Made by a program: the position numbers and the translations under genes | The notes under the pieces: model-generated | Seen by the model: only the letters and a program-made list of their open reading frames with translations | Database searches by the model: none | What the model was told of the DNA's origin: nothing | Shown here: positions 12,625 to 22,836 of the stretch, one piece after another | Layout: every line of letters begins with the position of its first letter | Numbering within the stretch: position 1 is the first letter of the stretch | Source: Cryptomeria japonica | Lineage: Eukaryota; Streptophyta; Pinopsida; Cupressales; Cupressaceae | Assembly: GCF_030272615.1 (NCBI RefSeq) | Contig: NC_081409.1 | Coordinates: 470,326,573 to 470,390,572 of the forward strand | Length of the DNA stretch: 64,000 nucleotides | Reading direction: 5' to 3'

Positions 12625-13034
12625 TTTTTATGGATTAGTGTGACCTAAAGTTGTTTGTGATATAGAGGTCAAGATCAATTTCAGAGCTAGTTGTTCGGTT
12701 AACGTATTGTTTGAGAGAAACAACTGAGATTTTAGTCTAGTTTCAAGAAAGATCTATCTTATATAAGATGTCTATCTAAGTTGATTCTAAGAGTAGTGTA
12801 TGATTCAGTCTGGTTTTAGGAATGATCTATCCTGTGTAAGATGCTATCTAAGTGACTTAAATTTGATAGGTAGTTGATTGAACTAGCTGAAAAATGATCA
12901 AAATTGTGCAACACAAATGAGAGAGGTACATTGTCTTGATCTGTTTATGCTTAGCATAATGATAACCAGTATTATGTTTGCTATAGACTATTTTTAGGAA
13001 AGTTTGACTATTCTGTTCTGACAAAACCAGAGAC

Positions 13035-13312
13035 TCGTACGATAAGATTTTCTGAATCAGATGATAATTTAGCAGATATAGGACGATAATAGTTTTGTTT
13101 CGTACAACTTGCTACCTCGTACCATATGACAGATGGGTATGTGCAGGATGACAAAAGAATCAGTGTAATTATGTTTCATACAACACATAATTTAGCTCCA
13201 AATGACAAATGAAAAGACTTGTATGACACAAGATTTGGTGCAGGATGACAAATCATAATACTCGTATGACATAGGATTTGGTGCAGGACGACAATTTACC
13301 AAACTCGTACGA
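13035..13312. repeat. TCGTACGA motif cluster 1 in the leader (element A)
   Basis: Perfect 8-bp palindromes lie at 13035-13042 and 13305-13312. Between them are several degenerate copies (TCGTACCA, CGTATGAC and similar), each followed by sequence resembling AGGATTTGGTGCAGGACGAC. Confidence 0.65.
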
Positions 13313-13389
13313 CTGTTCATAGAGCAGAGACTAAAAATTCTAAGTTTTTTTGATTGTTGAGTATGACAAATTTTGAGATGGACTGATTT

Positions 13390-13613
13390 TTGACTTAGAT
13401 AGGCTAGTTTTGGACAAAATTTCAACTTAGGATGGACAAGTTCTGACATGGACAGAGTTTCGACTTAGGATAGACTAGTTCTGACATGGATAGAGTTTCG
13501 ACTTAGGATGGACTAGTTCTGACATGGATAGAGTTTTGACTTAGGAAGGACTAGTTCAGACACAGATAGAGTTTTGACATAGGATGGACTAGTACTGACA
13601 TGGACAGAGTTTC
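13390..13613. repeat. 38-bp minisatellite in the leader (element A)
   Basis: Repeat units starting GTTCTGACATGGA begin at 13440, 13478, 13516, 13554 and 13592, exactly 38 bases apart, with degenerate half-units on the left. The unit includes GAGTTTYGACTTAGGATGGACTA. Element C carries a shorter, more degenerate version at about 49336-49500. Confidence 0.92.
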
Positions 13614-14703
13614 TAATCATTGAGTTTGTTTCTTATCTTCTCCAATTTTGGTATTTTAGTTTTTGTTTCAAGGATGCAAACACATAAGACACGTCGTATA
13701 AATAGTAACTCCAATCACAACATGCAAACCCTAAGGAATCTGGTGAGAGAAGAAAACCTTTGCTTGTAGACTCAAGTACACACCCAATAGCTAATCAAAA
13801 TACAGCCATGGAGTTCACACAATGGATTCTCAACGTCGTATTATCTGACTCCAAATGCTAATGGGGGCACGAAATGACAAGTATCTTGGGAGAGTTACTA
13901 TCTCTCTTGCACAAAGATTATCCCCCTTTCGGAGATGAACTGGGTTGCTTCTAATTTTAATTGGAACTAGTAAGGGATCCATTTGGCGCGTCGAGGTATA
14001 AACTCAATTAAGAGGTTTCCCAGTCTTGAAAATCAAGGTTTAATATACCTGAAGGTATGGAGGAGAGCTATTCCCAAGCACTATCATTGACTTGATTTTC
14101 ATCAAATCACGTTTATTTTATAGTGGGTTGGAGTACTTGGCATTTAGTCATTCTGACTTAGGTTGTTCCCCTCACACCGGCTGTAACAGCTTTAAGAGTT
14201 TTTCAACCCCTCAGGAGGGCAGGCCTGCTAAAGATGTACAAATCTCAAACAAAGAAAAAGCCTCAAGGGTCTGGATTTCTGATTGTCTAGAAAAAGACAA
14301 GAGCATACTCTCCTACCTCTCAGAATATTCTAAAAACACAAAAGATAGATTTGTTCTTTAACCAGATAGCAATTTAGGTGCCTAAAAATGAATTGAAAGA
14401 ATACATGATGTTTGGTCGATTTTCCTTAGGCAACCTACAAAGGCAATGAATCAGTAGTCATATTGTCTTTGTACGACAACCATATTCTTTGTAAGCATTC
14501 TGCAAAAACTGATTAGGATGTGAAAAATTCTAAGATAGACAAATAAACAACCAGGGTCAATCGTCAGAACAATCAATTTGAATAGAAAACCAAAATCATA
14601 AAATTTGCTTCTTTTGTCTTTTTAACCAGAAAATACAAAATCATATGACAGTATATAAACTCATATGATACAGGATTCTAGCTCATATGAGATAGGATTC
14701 TAG

Positions 14704-14755
14704 TTCGTACGACACCTACAGTTTGTCATTTCAGCCTACGGGAAATGTCGTACGA
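14704..14755. repeat. TCGTACGA motif cluster 2 in the leader (element A)
   Basis: Two perfect palindromes occur at 14704-14711 and 14748-14755, with degenerate CTCATATGA copies just to the left. The cluster sits about 100 bases from the PBS. The equivalent block in element C is 48180-48320. Confidence 0.65.
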
Positions 14756-14846
14756 GATGTACAAACGCAAAATATAGAAAATCTGAAATATGAGAAATAA
14801 CAAAAAAAATAAGCAGTCAGCCTTGGAGGCCAAAAAATGTAGTCTT

Positions 14847-14866
14847 CTTCCCCACGGTGGGTGCCA
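14847..14866 (-). promoter_or_regulatory. Primer-binding site (tRNA-Lys type), element A
   Basis: The minus strand reads TGGCACCCACCGTGGGGAAG, four bases after the 5' LTR end. From memory of plant tRNA-Lys(CUU), the complementary 3' end gives TGGCGCCCACCGTGGGGC. The first 17 bases therefore match with one transition. Confidence 0.75.
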
Positions 14867-14870
14867 GAGA

Positions 14871-16002
14871 TGTGTGTGTGAAAAAGGGTTTGTAGCTGCA
14901 AGCACAACACTTCAATTAAGTCATTACATGTATGGTTAGTAAATCAATAATCAATAAATAATAAACCATAACAAAGTGACTAATTGCCTTCTAAAAAATG
15001 CGAGTATAAGATTCCTCTCAGATTTTTATAAGCGATACTAGTGACTAGACTATACCAAGATGAAGGATTTAATCTATATGATATTAACTATATGGATGCA
15101 AGATGGATGAATAATTCAAGCAATAACGAATTCAAGCAATATGGATGAGTAAAACTAAATATGGATGCAAATAATCTAAAAAGCACAATGATCTTCAATG
15201 ACTCCGGAGACAAATTAGCATGATAATAATCTCCAAGCGTGTTCTCAAAAAACTCTGGGGTGAATTGGAATGAGAGCTGAAGATTGAATTTATAGAGAAT
15301 TACAAGAGAAAATCTCAATTTAGGATTAATTGAAAATAATTGAGAAATCAGGTTCAGTTAACCTTGAGATAGATTCCAATTATAGTTTAATTGAAATGCA
15401 TTCAAATTAGAAGTCCAAGTTGCATTGGAAATAATAATAAATTAATTCCATGCATTTGTGATAAAAATATATAATTATTTTATTTATTCAAGAAAAGAGT
15501 CTTTTCAATGCAACTGAACTTCTTTTTCTGAAAAGCTTTGAGTTCCAATTTTAGAGAATAATCAATAATTAAATTTAATTGCTTTTCTGATTTCAAGTTC
15601 TAAATTTAGAAAAAGAAATAATATCTCAAGTTTGATTTCTCTCTCAATTCAATTCTTTTTGTTTATTTTTCAATTCAACTCTTGCTTTGTAATTAATTCA
15701 TTTTTTTGTAATAAATTAATTCTTTTTGCATGATTAATGGCAAATTTATTAATTAATTAAATATGTAAGGATATTTAATAAATTAAAATAAGATAATTGA
15801 TCAAAATGATATTCTTGAAAATGATTCTATTAATTAAATAAATATTTAATTAATATTGAGTAATTAATTTGCCATGTGATATTTGATGATTAAAGAATTA
15901 ATAATGTGCCCAAGGTTGATTTAATTGCCTTTGGTTAGGACCTTGGTGATGTTGTCGAGATTAGGGGCTCATGGTTTAGATGACCATTTTTAGGGTATTA
16001 CA
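14871..16002 (-). repeat. 5' LTR of element A
   Basis: This LTR is 1132 bp. On the minus strand it starts TGTAATACCCTAAAAATGG at 16002 and ends in a CACACACA run at 14871, so it has TG...CA termini. It is homologous along its length to the LTRs of B (21629-22836) and C (46846-47995). The central part is very AT-rich, with AATTAAATATTTATTTAATT-like palindromes. It borders element B gag at 16003. Confidence 0.93.
15288..15294 (-). promoter_or_regulatory. LTR TATA box (element A)
   Basis: CTATAAATTCA on the minus strand lies in the second half of the LTR, at the same place in all family LTRs (22350-22356, 47558-47564, 63991-63997). Transcription would start about 30 bases downstream. Confidence 0.65.
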
Positions 16003-17035
16003 CATTCGACATCTTGTTACAATGATTGAAGTTTGCAATACCAAACAGAAAACAAGGGAGCCTTTTCTCACTTTCCTCCAACGTTGGAGAAAGATGTTCT
16101 CTAGGTACTCATGGCCTATCCCAGATGCTGAGAAAATGGATATATTCATCAATAATCTGGTCCCTGAATTGAAATATAGTATCCAATGCAAGTACACCCA
16201 TCATTTAACAAAATGGTAGATAATTCTATCCAAATGGAAGATGTAATTATAAAGAAAGGAGATATCATGCCTTGAAAAGAAACACAACCAGGATTTAGCT
16301 CTAAAGAGAAGAACAAGTATTGGAAGTATGACAAAGACAACAATAAGAATATTGTTAATGATGGAGTAGTAGACACTGTTAAAACCAACTCAAAGCCCAT
16401 GATATTCAACTTGGCTAGTGGCACACAAGCACTCAAAGTAGGTGAAACCACAGCAGAAAATCCTCCAAAGAACGCAAAAAATTGGTTCAAAGAGAAACCT
16501 TGGCTTTCAAAACCTAGATGCAAATTCACTCCTCTGGAAGAATCATATGAATCTACTTTCAAAACTCTAATGGCAAACAACCTGATAACATTACCAGATA
16601 ATTCTAGGCCATATGATCTGGAAGTCAAACCAAAATGGTGGAGAGAAAATTAATACTGCAAATGCCATCGGAATAAAGGTCATAACACAAACAACTACAT
16701 GAAGCTCAAGCATGAGATTCAAGATCTCATAGATGTTGGTAAAATTGTTGTCTAGAATCACCCAACAAATGCTAATCATAAAGATTTTAAAGACCCCTTA
16801 CCTGTTTATGAACAAGGTGATTCTTCAAAGACCAAAGGAGGTGCCAAAGTAAATTATACTTATACCAGCAATTACAACATCATCAACATGATTGAGCCTT
16901 CCTAATCTGAATATTGCAATGTTATCATAATCCAAGATAAACAAAATGAATCATGATATGAAAAGGCTATGACTCATTCTCAAAAGAAAGTCACTCTTCA
17001 AAGAGCTAGTTCTTCAAGTTCTGCTCCAACAACGT
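16003..17035 (+). pseudogene. Gag, C-terminal part (element B)
   Basis: The sequence resumes in the gag core right after the A insertion (TMIEVCNTKQ...LTFLQRWRKMFSRYSWP). It continues through MEDVIIKKGDI, IFNLASGTQALK and PWLSKPRCKFTPLEESYEST to a damaged knuckle region near 16650-16700 (CKCHRNKGHNTNNYM, last Cys changed to Tyr). A one-base loss near 16187 and several stops break the frame. Homology to element C is continuous. Confidence 0.88.
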
Positions 17036-17100
17036 CAAACCTACTAGCCTCATCAAACAAACAAAAAGAATAAACATTTGATAAATTTAAAAGGCTAACT

Positions 17101-17720
17101 TCATCAACATTCTCTGGATATAGCATTGTTGAACAGTTGAAAAAGGCAAATGCTCAAATTTCCATCTCTAAATTACTAAAAATCTCTTCTTCTCACAAAG
17201 AAATCTTGGAAAATGCCTTGCTCACCACTAATGTTCCAAAATATTTAGACATTGATCGGTTTCAGTCTATGGTGGATCATCTGACTTCACCTCACTATTT
17301 GACCTTCTCTAAAGAAGATGACAACTCATTAAATCATCCACATAACCAACCATTGCACATTGAAGCCATGATCCATAAACATAGAGTCAAACGTGTTTTG
17401 ATAGATGGAGGCGCGGGGTTGAATATCTGTACTTATAGTCTACTTACACAACTAGGATTTTTTGAAAATGTCATTGATCCGAGCAAGAAAATAACAATTA
17501 AAGCCTATGATGAAGAGGAAAGGACCTCTAAAGGTCTGGTATCATTACCAATCTTGGTGGGACCTGTAGAAAGAGATGTCATTTTCTAGGTACTTGATCT
17601 TCCTTTGTCATACAATATTTTACTGGGTAGGCCATGGATTCATGAAATGAAGGCAGTTCCATCTACATACCATCAATACTTAAAATTTCCTTATAACTGA
17701 GTTGAGGTCAGTATTCCTGC
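17101..17720 (+). pseudogene. Aspartic protease region (element B)
   Basis: An open stretch from 17137 to 17589 carries KKANAQISISKLLK, FQSMVDHLTSPHYLTFSKED and the active-site VLIDGGAGLNICTYSLL, with the catalytic Asp retained. A CAG-to-TAG change (element C has FQVLDI) stops it at 17587. The following [19 protein letters not shown] block, typical of the end of these proteases, is still readable. Confidence 0.87.
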
Positions 17721-19234
17721 TGATACAAATGTCCCCTGTAATGCATTGACAATAGGTGTTGATACCTTTGTGCCTCATAATAGAGAAGCCTCTACAAATG
17801 AAAGTTCAAAAGCCTTGATGAAAGACTTGGAAAAGAAATTGAAAATTACCAATACTAGCATGGATTGATACAAGATAGAACCAGTACTTTCATTAGTCTC
17901 TCTTCGTCCATGACCGAAACAGTTAGGAAAACCATCAGAGGCTATGAAAACATAGACTTCAACTCTGAATATCACATATGATGGTCTTTTTTTTACAATC
18001 TTCTACTTCCCTTGTAGATGAAATAGAAGAGGATGTTGTTCTAAAATGTATTTTTAAGGAAGATAGTGAAAACAAAGAAGTACGACATTGTGAGATTTCC
18101 TCAACACAATATGGTCCAGGCTACAAAAAGATTCAATGCATGGGATATTTAGGTACTAGTCCCCTAGGCAAACATCAAGAGAGTATTATTGAACCGATTC
18201 AGCTGCAAACAAAATCAATAAATGATAAGGCTGGACTGGGGTACAATCCAAAAAATACATTAGACCAAAAACATTCTTCTAAGTCTAAGTGGCAAAAAAG
18301 GATATCATCTTCAACATTACAGGAAACAAACACTCAACAAACTCAAGCAGAGTGTGTAAAAGAAAAAGAAGAATCAGTAATCAAGAAAGAAGAAACAGTG
18401 AGTGCTCAAGTTCTAATGGTGTCAGCTACAACAATACAAGGAGTTGAAGTCCCAAAGGATATAAGAGAGGAAGTAGAAAGAATTAGAGAATTGTTTGCAC
18501 CACTGAAAGTTCCAGTCACATACACTGGGAGGCAACAAGTAGATGATTCAGAGACTGACTCAAATGAGTATGAATGGGGTCTAGACCACCTCTTAGATAC
18601 ATCCAGTACAGAAACTCTAGAAGAGTCTAGCGGTATCATAGATGACACTCAAGAGCTAATGCGCTTAAAGCTAGAAAAGGAGATATGGGAAATTAGACTA
18701 AAAAGACAAGCAAACTATGAACAAGGGCTGAAGGAAGGAAGAATACCAGAAAGTTTTTCATCTATTATATACCCCTCTAATAAAATAGAACAAATCAGGT
18801 ATGGGATTACACAAGAAGAAATTGAAGCTATAGAAGGAGAACCGATCATCAGTCTAGAGAAAGCTAAATGGAGTAGATGACAAGGGGTCACAGAACCATC
18901 AAGATCATGTCAATAGGTGTGTTAGATACAAATGCTAAATGAGCCAAATCTTGAAGGAACTTGCAGCATTAAAGATGTTGGTGTTGATACCATACATACA
19001 TTCACTCAACCAATTGAAGAAGACTTAGAAACTTCATCCAATGACTTTGAGGACTCTAACAATAGTCCTGTTTATGACAATATCTAATCAGCATCAAACT
19101 CTGAATCCTCTTATATAAATGGCAAGAATCTGTCTATTGATCTTGTTACTATCAAACCTTGATATGAAGTTCAACCTGGCGTAGAGAATGATCCCACAAG
19201 TAGTTCTATTGGATTAGGTCAACTAAATATTAAT
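17721..19234 (+). pseudogene. Protease-RT linker with G-patch-like motif (element B)
   Basis: The longest open part is 17978-18880 (300 residues). It contains GPGYKKIQCMGYLGTSPLGK, with GIIEPI-like residues and AGLGYNP further on. This is followed by a Lys/Glu/Gln-rich stretch and PVTYTGRQQVDDSETDSNEYEWG. The glycine pattern resembles a G-patch, which in other retroelements binds nucleic acid next to protease. The order and sequence are the same as in A and C. Confidence 0.75.
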
Positions 19235-19935
19235 GTGCACTTTAATAATCATGTTCTAACTTTTCCTGGTCTTGAGACATTTACGCAAGGTATCCTTCTT
19301 GAAATCAACTTTTCGATCCATAGTTGTGATGACAATACTGTGAACTCCCTCAAACCTATCCATACTCTATCCTTGGTACATCCTAAATTAATTGACTGTA
19401 GTTTACAAGACCAACCCATGAATTTACCTACTTTTGCCAATGACTACACACTAGCCTATTACCTAAATGCAATTGAACCCATGTACTCTTCCACCTACGA
19501 ACAGATTGAAAACATGATTGAAACAAATATCAAGTATCTTAGTTGCAAAAATCAAAAAAATAAAAATAAAAGATTTGATGGCGAAAACCACATTGTGGCA
19601 GTATGAGAATCTAAAAAAGAGAAAATAAAGGATGTACCTAAATGTGAAAACCTCTCTGAGGCACCTAAAGGTGAGATACTTGATATACTACCAAGTCACT
19701 TCCAAGAGAGATCTTCTATATTGATCAAGCCAACTCAGCCAATGAACATTGGGAGTCAAGAGACACCACACATCATTCATGTAGCTCAATCACTATCAGT
19801 AGAAGAATTGAAATATTTCAATACTCGTCTCTTTTCAGAAAAGAAGATCAATTTTGCATGGACATACTCTGATATGCCAGGCCTGGATCTTGATCTTATC
19901 ATGCATCATCTTTCTATCACACCAGAAGTTAAACC
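19235..19935 (+). pseudogene. N-terminal edge of RT region, truncated by deletion (element B)
   Basis: The sequence follows element C 54268-54965 (LTFPGLETFTQGILLEINF, then FAWTYSDMPGLDLDLIMHHLSITPEVKP) and ends abruptly at about 19935, just before the RT core. The next bases belong to the opposite-strand PMD exon 2. No RT catalytic motif remains. Confidence 0.88.
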
Positions 19936-20506
19936 ACATCTAAAAAGAACATGAGGCAATTGAACCTACAAAAATTAAACAATGGAGAATCAGAAAACAT
20001 TTCAAGTAAGCATATAAGAGAAGCAAAACATCACGCAAATTCAACTACGTCAATTGCAAAATCAAAATTTCAAGTTTGCACCTTCAAAAATGCTCACTGT
20101 TTTCCAAACGACAAAACATCATAGGGGCATAAACTCGTGCAAGTCAGGAATAGGTCTAGTATGACAAAAGACTCCCATACGACACAAGACTAGCCCTAGG
20201 ATGACAAAAGGGGCTCTTTTGAATGTTCTTGTATGATATAAGGGTAGGCCTAGAACGAAAAAACTGATGGACTAAAATGAAAAAAGAGACTTAATCAGTT
20301 TGTCATACAAGACAGGATCCTGTCTCGCATGACAAAATGAGAAATCCCGACTTAAACGTGCCAAAAATTGAAAAATTCAATTAAAAAACTCAAAATTGAA
20401 ATGAATAACAAGCTTAAGATAGATCACTTACCACTAGCTCATAGTTTCGAGGTCGATTATGACATCTATGGCACTTGAATTGATGCATATGAGTGGGAAC
20501 CACCAT
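19936..20506 (-). pseudogene. Remnant of the antisense PMD gene: exon 1, intron, start of exon 2 (element B)
   Basis: Exon 1 is 20506-20432 (25 codons, MVVPTHMH...NYELV) and is fully open, unlike the copies in A and C. The donor GTAAGT is at 20431-20426. The acceptor TTTTTGTAG ends at 19966, giving a 466-base intron. Exon 2 starts VQLPHVLFRC, parallel to V[RC]LPPMLF[KR]C in A and C, and is cut after about ten codons by the deletion. Because the start is CAT-GTT in this frame, no internal ATG is available. This supports translation from exon 1. Confidence 0.7.
20100..20345. repeat. Degenerate TCGTACGA-type cluster inside the antisense intron (element B)
   Basis: Copies such as CCCATACGACA, ACTCGTGCAAG and CTTGTATGATA correspond in position to the cluster in element C at 61719-61894. 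None is a perfect palindrome here. Confidence 0.5.
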
Positions 20507-20580
20507 TTTTCTTCACAGAAGGCTTTTCAAATTTTCAAACTTGGAGGGTTAAAATGTATTGAAAATGACACTTTTACCCC

Positions 20581-20587
20581 ATATATA
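20581..20587 (-). promoter_or_regulatory. TATA box of the antisense gene (element B)
   Basis: The minus strand reads GGCTATATATGGGG, about 75 bases upstream of the exon 1 ATG at 20506. It is retained although the rest of the gene was deleted. Confidence 0.6.
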
Positions 20588-20849
20588 GCCAAACCCTAAT
20601 TTTTCAACTTGCTCCGATGGACATGAAAATTGTACCCTTAGCTAATTTGCTCATTCTGATTCCATTTTCGGGATCAAAATCGAAATATGAGATCATTTTT
20701 CTAGTCAATTTCACAATCTAGACCACTTAGCACTTTTTTCGTCAAAAGCTCATTCTCATAACAACTTTGCACTCAATTTCTCATCAATCAATGCCAAATT
20801 TTCCAAAATTCCTCTGAATCAATTTGTGCTCAAATAATTATCATCGCTA

Positions 20850-21615
20850 AACAATTGCCTAATCATCATGTACCCTCGCTATCTTTCAATTTTTCTCTCA
20901 AGGGGGTATACTCGTGACATCATGACCTCACATCTTCAAAGACGAGAAAATTTTAAAATCTTCATCAAAGTCGAGCAAAAAATATTTTTCAACTAAAGAA
21001 AATCAAATTCTTATTGCTAAGGGGCATCTCAGCTTCATCACTTCACATCAAGTTGATATCTCTCGATCATCTGAATTGAATCAATCGCTAGGGGCATATC
21101 AGTTTCATCGCTTCAAATCAAACTGATATTGCCTTCATCTGAATCAGTCTCTTAACGTTAATCAGTTCCATCACTTTTCATCAAGTTGATTATTCATTTA
21201 AACTCAATCAAGGATTTAAAGAGTATCTTCGATCACATGCTCAATCTAAGAAGGTGTTCAGTTTCATCGCATCAAATCAAGATGGACAGTTTATCTTCGC
21301 TCATCGTATCTTGATCCATCAAGTTCAAGATTGATATTATCTTCGCTCACTGTGTCTAGATAAATCAAGTTATAGATCAGTAAGATCCACTTCTTGATCA
21401 ATCAAGTTCAAGTTCAGTATCTTTGCTCTCTATTGTTCCTATTTTAATCAAGTTTGGGATCGGTTTCGCTTTAATCAACTCTGTTCAACTTCATCGCTTC
21501 AAATCAAGCTAAACACCTCTCTTTTCATTTGGTTCATGATCAATCAAGTTCAAAACTGACATCTCCTAGACATCAATATATTCTTTGAACCCACATGCTT
21601 CTTGCACATTAATTC
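20850..21615. repeat. ATCAAG-type repeat array before the 3' LTR (element B)
   Basis: Units resembling GGGGCATATCAGTTTCATCG followed by CTTCAAATCAAG are repeated about every 75 bases (near 21018, 21090, 21165). Towards the LTR they give way to TTGATCAATCAAGTTCAA copies (near 21308, 21391, 21537). The array is conserved with A and C. Confidence 0.75.
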
Positions 21616-21628
21616 AAAGAGGGGCAAA
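21616..21628 (+). promoter_or_regulatory. Polypurine tract (element B)
   Basis: AAAGAGGGGCAAA directly precedes the 3' LTR (TGTAATACCC). It is the expected primer for plus-strand DNA synthesis. Element C has AAAGGGGCAAA at the same place. Confidence 0.85.
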
Positions 21629-22836
21629 TGTAATACCCTAAAAATGGTCATCTAAACCATGGGCCCCTAATATCGACAATATCACCAAGGTCCTAACCAA
21701 AGGCAATTAAATCAATCTTGAGCACATTAATTAATTCTCTAATCATCAAATATTACATTCCAAGTGAATTACTCAGTATTAATTAAATATTTATTTAATT
21801 AATTGAATCATTCCAAGAATATCATTCTGGTCAACTATCCTATTTAATTTATTAAATATCCTAGCATATTTAATTAGTTAATAAATTTGCCATTTAATCA
21901 TGAAAAAAAGGAATTAATTTATTACAAAAGAGGAATTAATCACAAAGCAAGAGTTAAATTGAAAATAAAACAAAAGAATTGAATTGAGAGAGAAATCAAA
22001 CTTGAGATATTATTTCTTTCTTCTAAATTGAGAACTTGGAATCAGAAAAGCAATTAAATTGAATTCTTAATTATTAATCATTCTCTAAAATTGGAACTCC
22101 AAGCTTTTGAGAAAAAGAAGTTCAGTTGCATTAAAAGACTCTTTTCTTGAATAAATCAAAGAATTATCTATTTTTATCACAAATGCATGGAATTAATTAA
22201 TTATTATTTCTAATGCAACTTGAACTTCTCATCTAAATGCATTTCAATTAAACTATAATTGGAATCTATCTCAAAGTTAACTGAACCTAATTTCTCGCTT
22301 ATTTCAATTAATTATCAATTGTGTTTTTTTTATCTCTCTTGTGAATTTGTATAAATTCAGCCTTTAGCTCTCATTCAAATCACCCCAGAGATATTTGAGA
22401 AACACCTTGGAGATTATTATTATGCTGATTTTTGCTCTGGAGTCATTGAAGATATTGTGCTTGCTTTTTGAGATTATTGCATCTTAGTTTAGCCTTTTTC
22501 CATATTTAGTTTATTTCATTATTGCTTGAACTCATTATTGCTTGATTCCACTATTGCTTGAATCATTATTTCTTGAATTATTCATCCATCTTGCATCCAT
22601 ATAGTTAAATATCATGCTCATATAGATTAAATCCTTTGTCTTGGTGTATTCTAGTCACTAGTATTTCTTATAAAAATCTTAGAGCAATCTTATACTCGCA
22701 TCTTTTAGAAGGCAATTAGTCTCTTTGTTATGGTTTATTATTTATTTATTATTGATTTACTAACCATACATGTAATGACTTAATTGAAGTGTTGTGCTTA
22801 TAGCTATCAGACTCTTTTCACTTTTTCACACACACA
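21629..22836 (+). repeat. 3' LTR of element B
   Basis: This is a 1208-bp LTR starting TGTAATACCCTAAAAATGG and ending ...TTTTTCACACACACA. It is homologous to the A and C LTRs. The following base begins unrelated sequence (CCTGCTGGAAC), which marks the insertion site. Confidence 0.92.
22350..22356 (+). promoter_or_regulatory. LTR TATA box (element B)
   Basis: TATAAAT lies in the same LTR context as in A and C, about 490 bases before the LTR end. Confidence 0.6.

Larger units (their letters stand above)
12625..14846 (-). other. 5' leader of element A (PBS to gag)
   Basis: This is a 2.2-kb non-coding leader. It holds a 38-bp minisatellite (13390-13613), TCGTACGA clusters (13035-13312 and 14640-14760) and a strongly conserved block (about 14010-14360) that matches element C almost base for base in parts. 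No coding region is supported. Such long leaders are usual in Tat elements and probably contain packaging or dimerisation signals (inference). Confidence 0.75.
1..16002 (-). mobile_element. Element A: Ty3/gypsy (Tat lineage) LTR retrotransposon, 3' LTR off-window
   Basis: Reading on the minus strand, the order is 5' LTR (16002-14871), PBS, leader, gag, protease, linker, RT, RNase H, second RNase H and integrase, followed by an opposing plant mobile domain gene and the 3' non-coding region. Position 1 lies about 200 bases short of where the 3' LTR should start, judged by alignment with elements B and C. The 5' LTR ends directly against gag sequence of element B, so A is inserted in B. The pol frames carry several stops and frameshifts, so this copy is defective. 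The tandem RNase H domains are the hallmark of the Tat lineage. Confidence 0.92.
16003..22836 (+). mobile_element. Element B: gypsy (Tat) deletion derivative, left part off-window
   Basis: B is the same family as A and C. It was split by insertion of A within gag, so its 5' LTR and gag start lie to the left of the window. From 16003 it continues with gag, protease and linker, but at about 19935 the pol sequence jumps directly to the 3' region corresponding to 61517 in element C. RT, both RNase H domains, integrase and nearly all of the PMD exon 2 are missing. The 3' LTR is complete. B cannot be autonomous. Confidence 0.92.

Noticed and set aside
14092-14361. 89-codon antisense frame in the leader, also present in element C (48867-48598), same length, about 86% identical
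   Set aside because: It begins with TTG and has no ATG in either copy. Between A and C about 16 base changes alter the protein and 5 are silent, which is what neutral change gives. The region is conserved as nucleic acid, not as protein.
15980-16219. Open frame crossing the A LTR / B gag junction
   Set aside because: It is an accidental fusion created by the insertion. The first codons are LTR sequence on the wrong strand for A.
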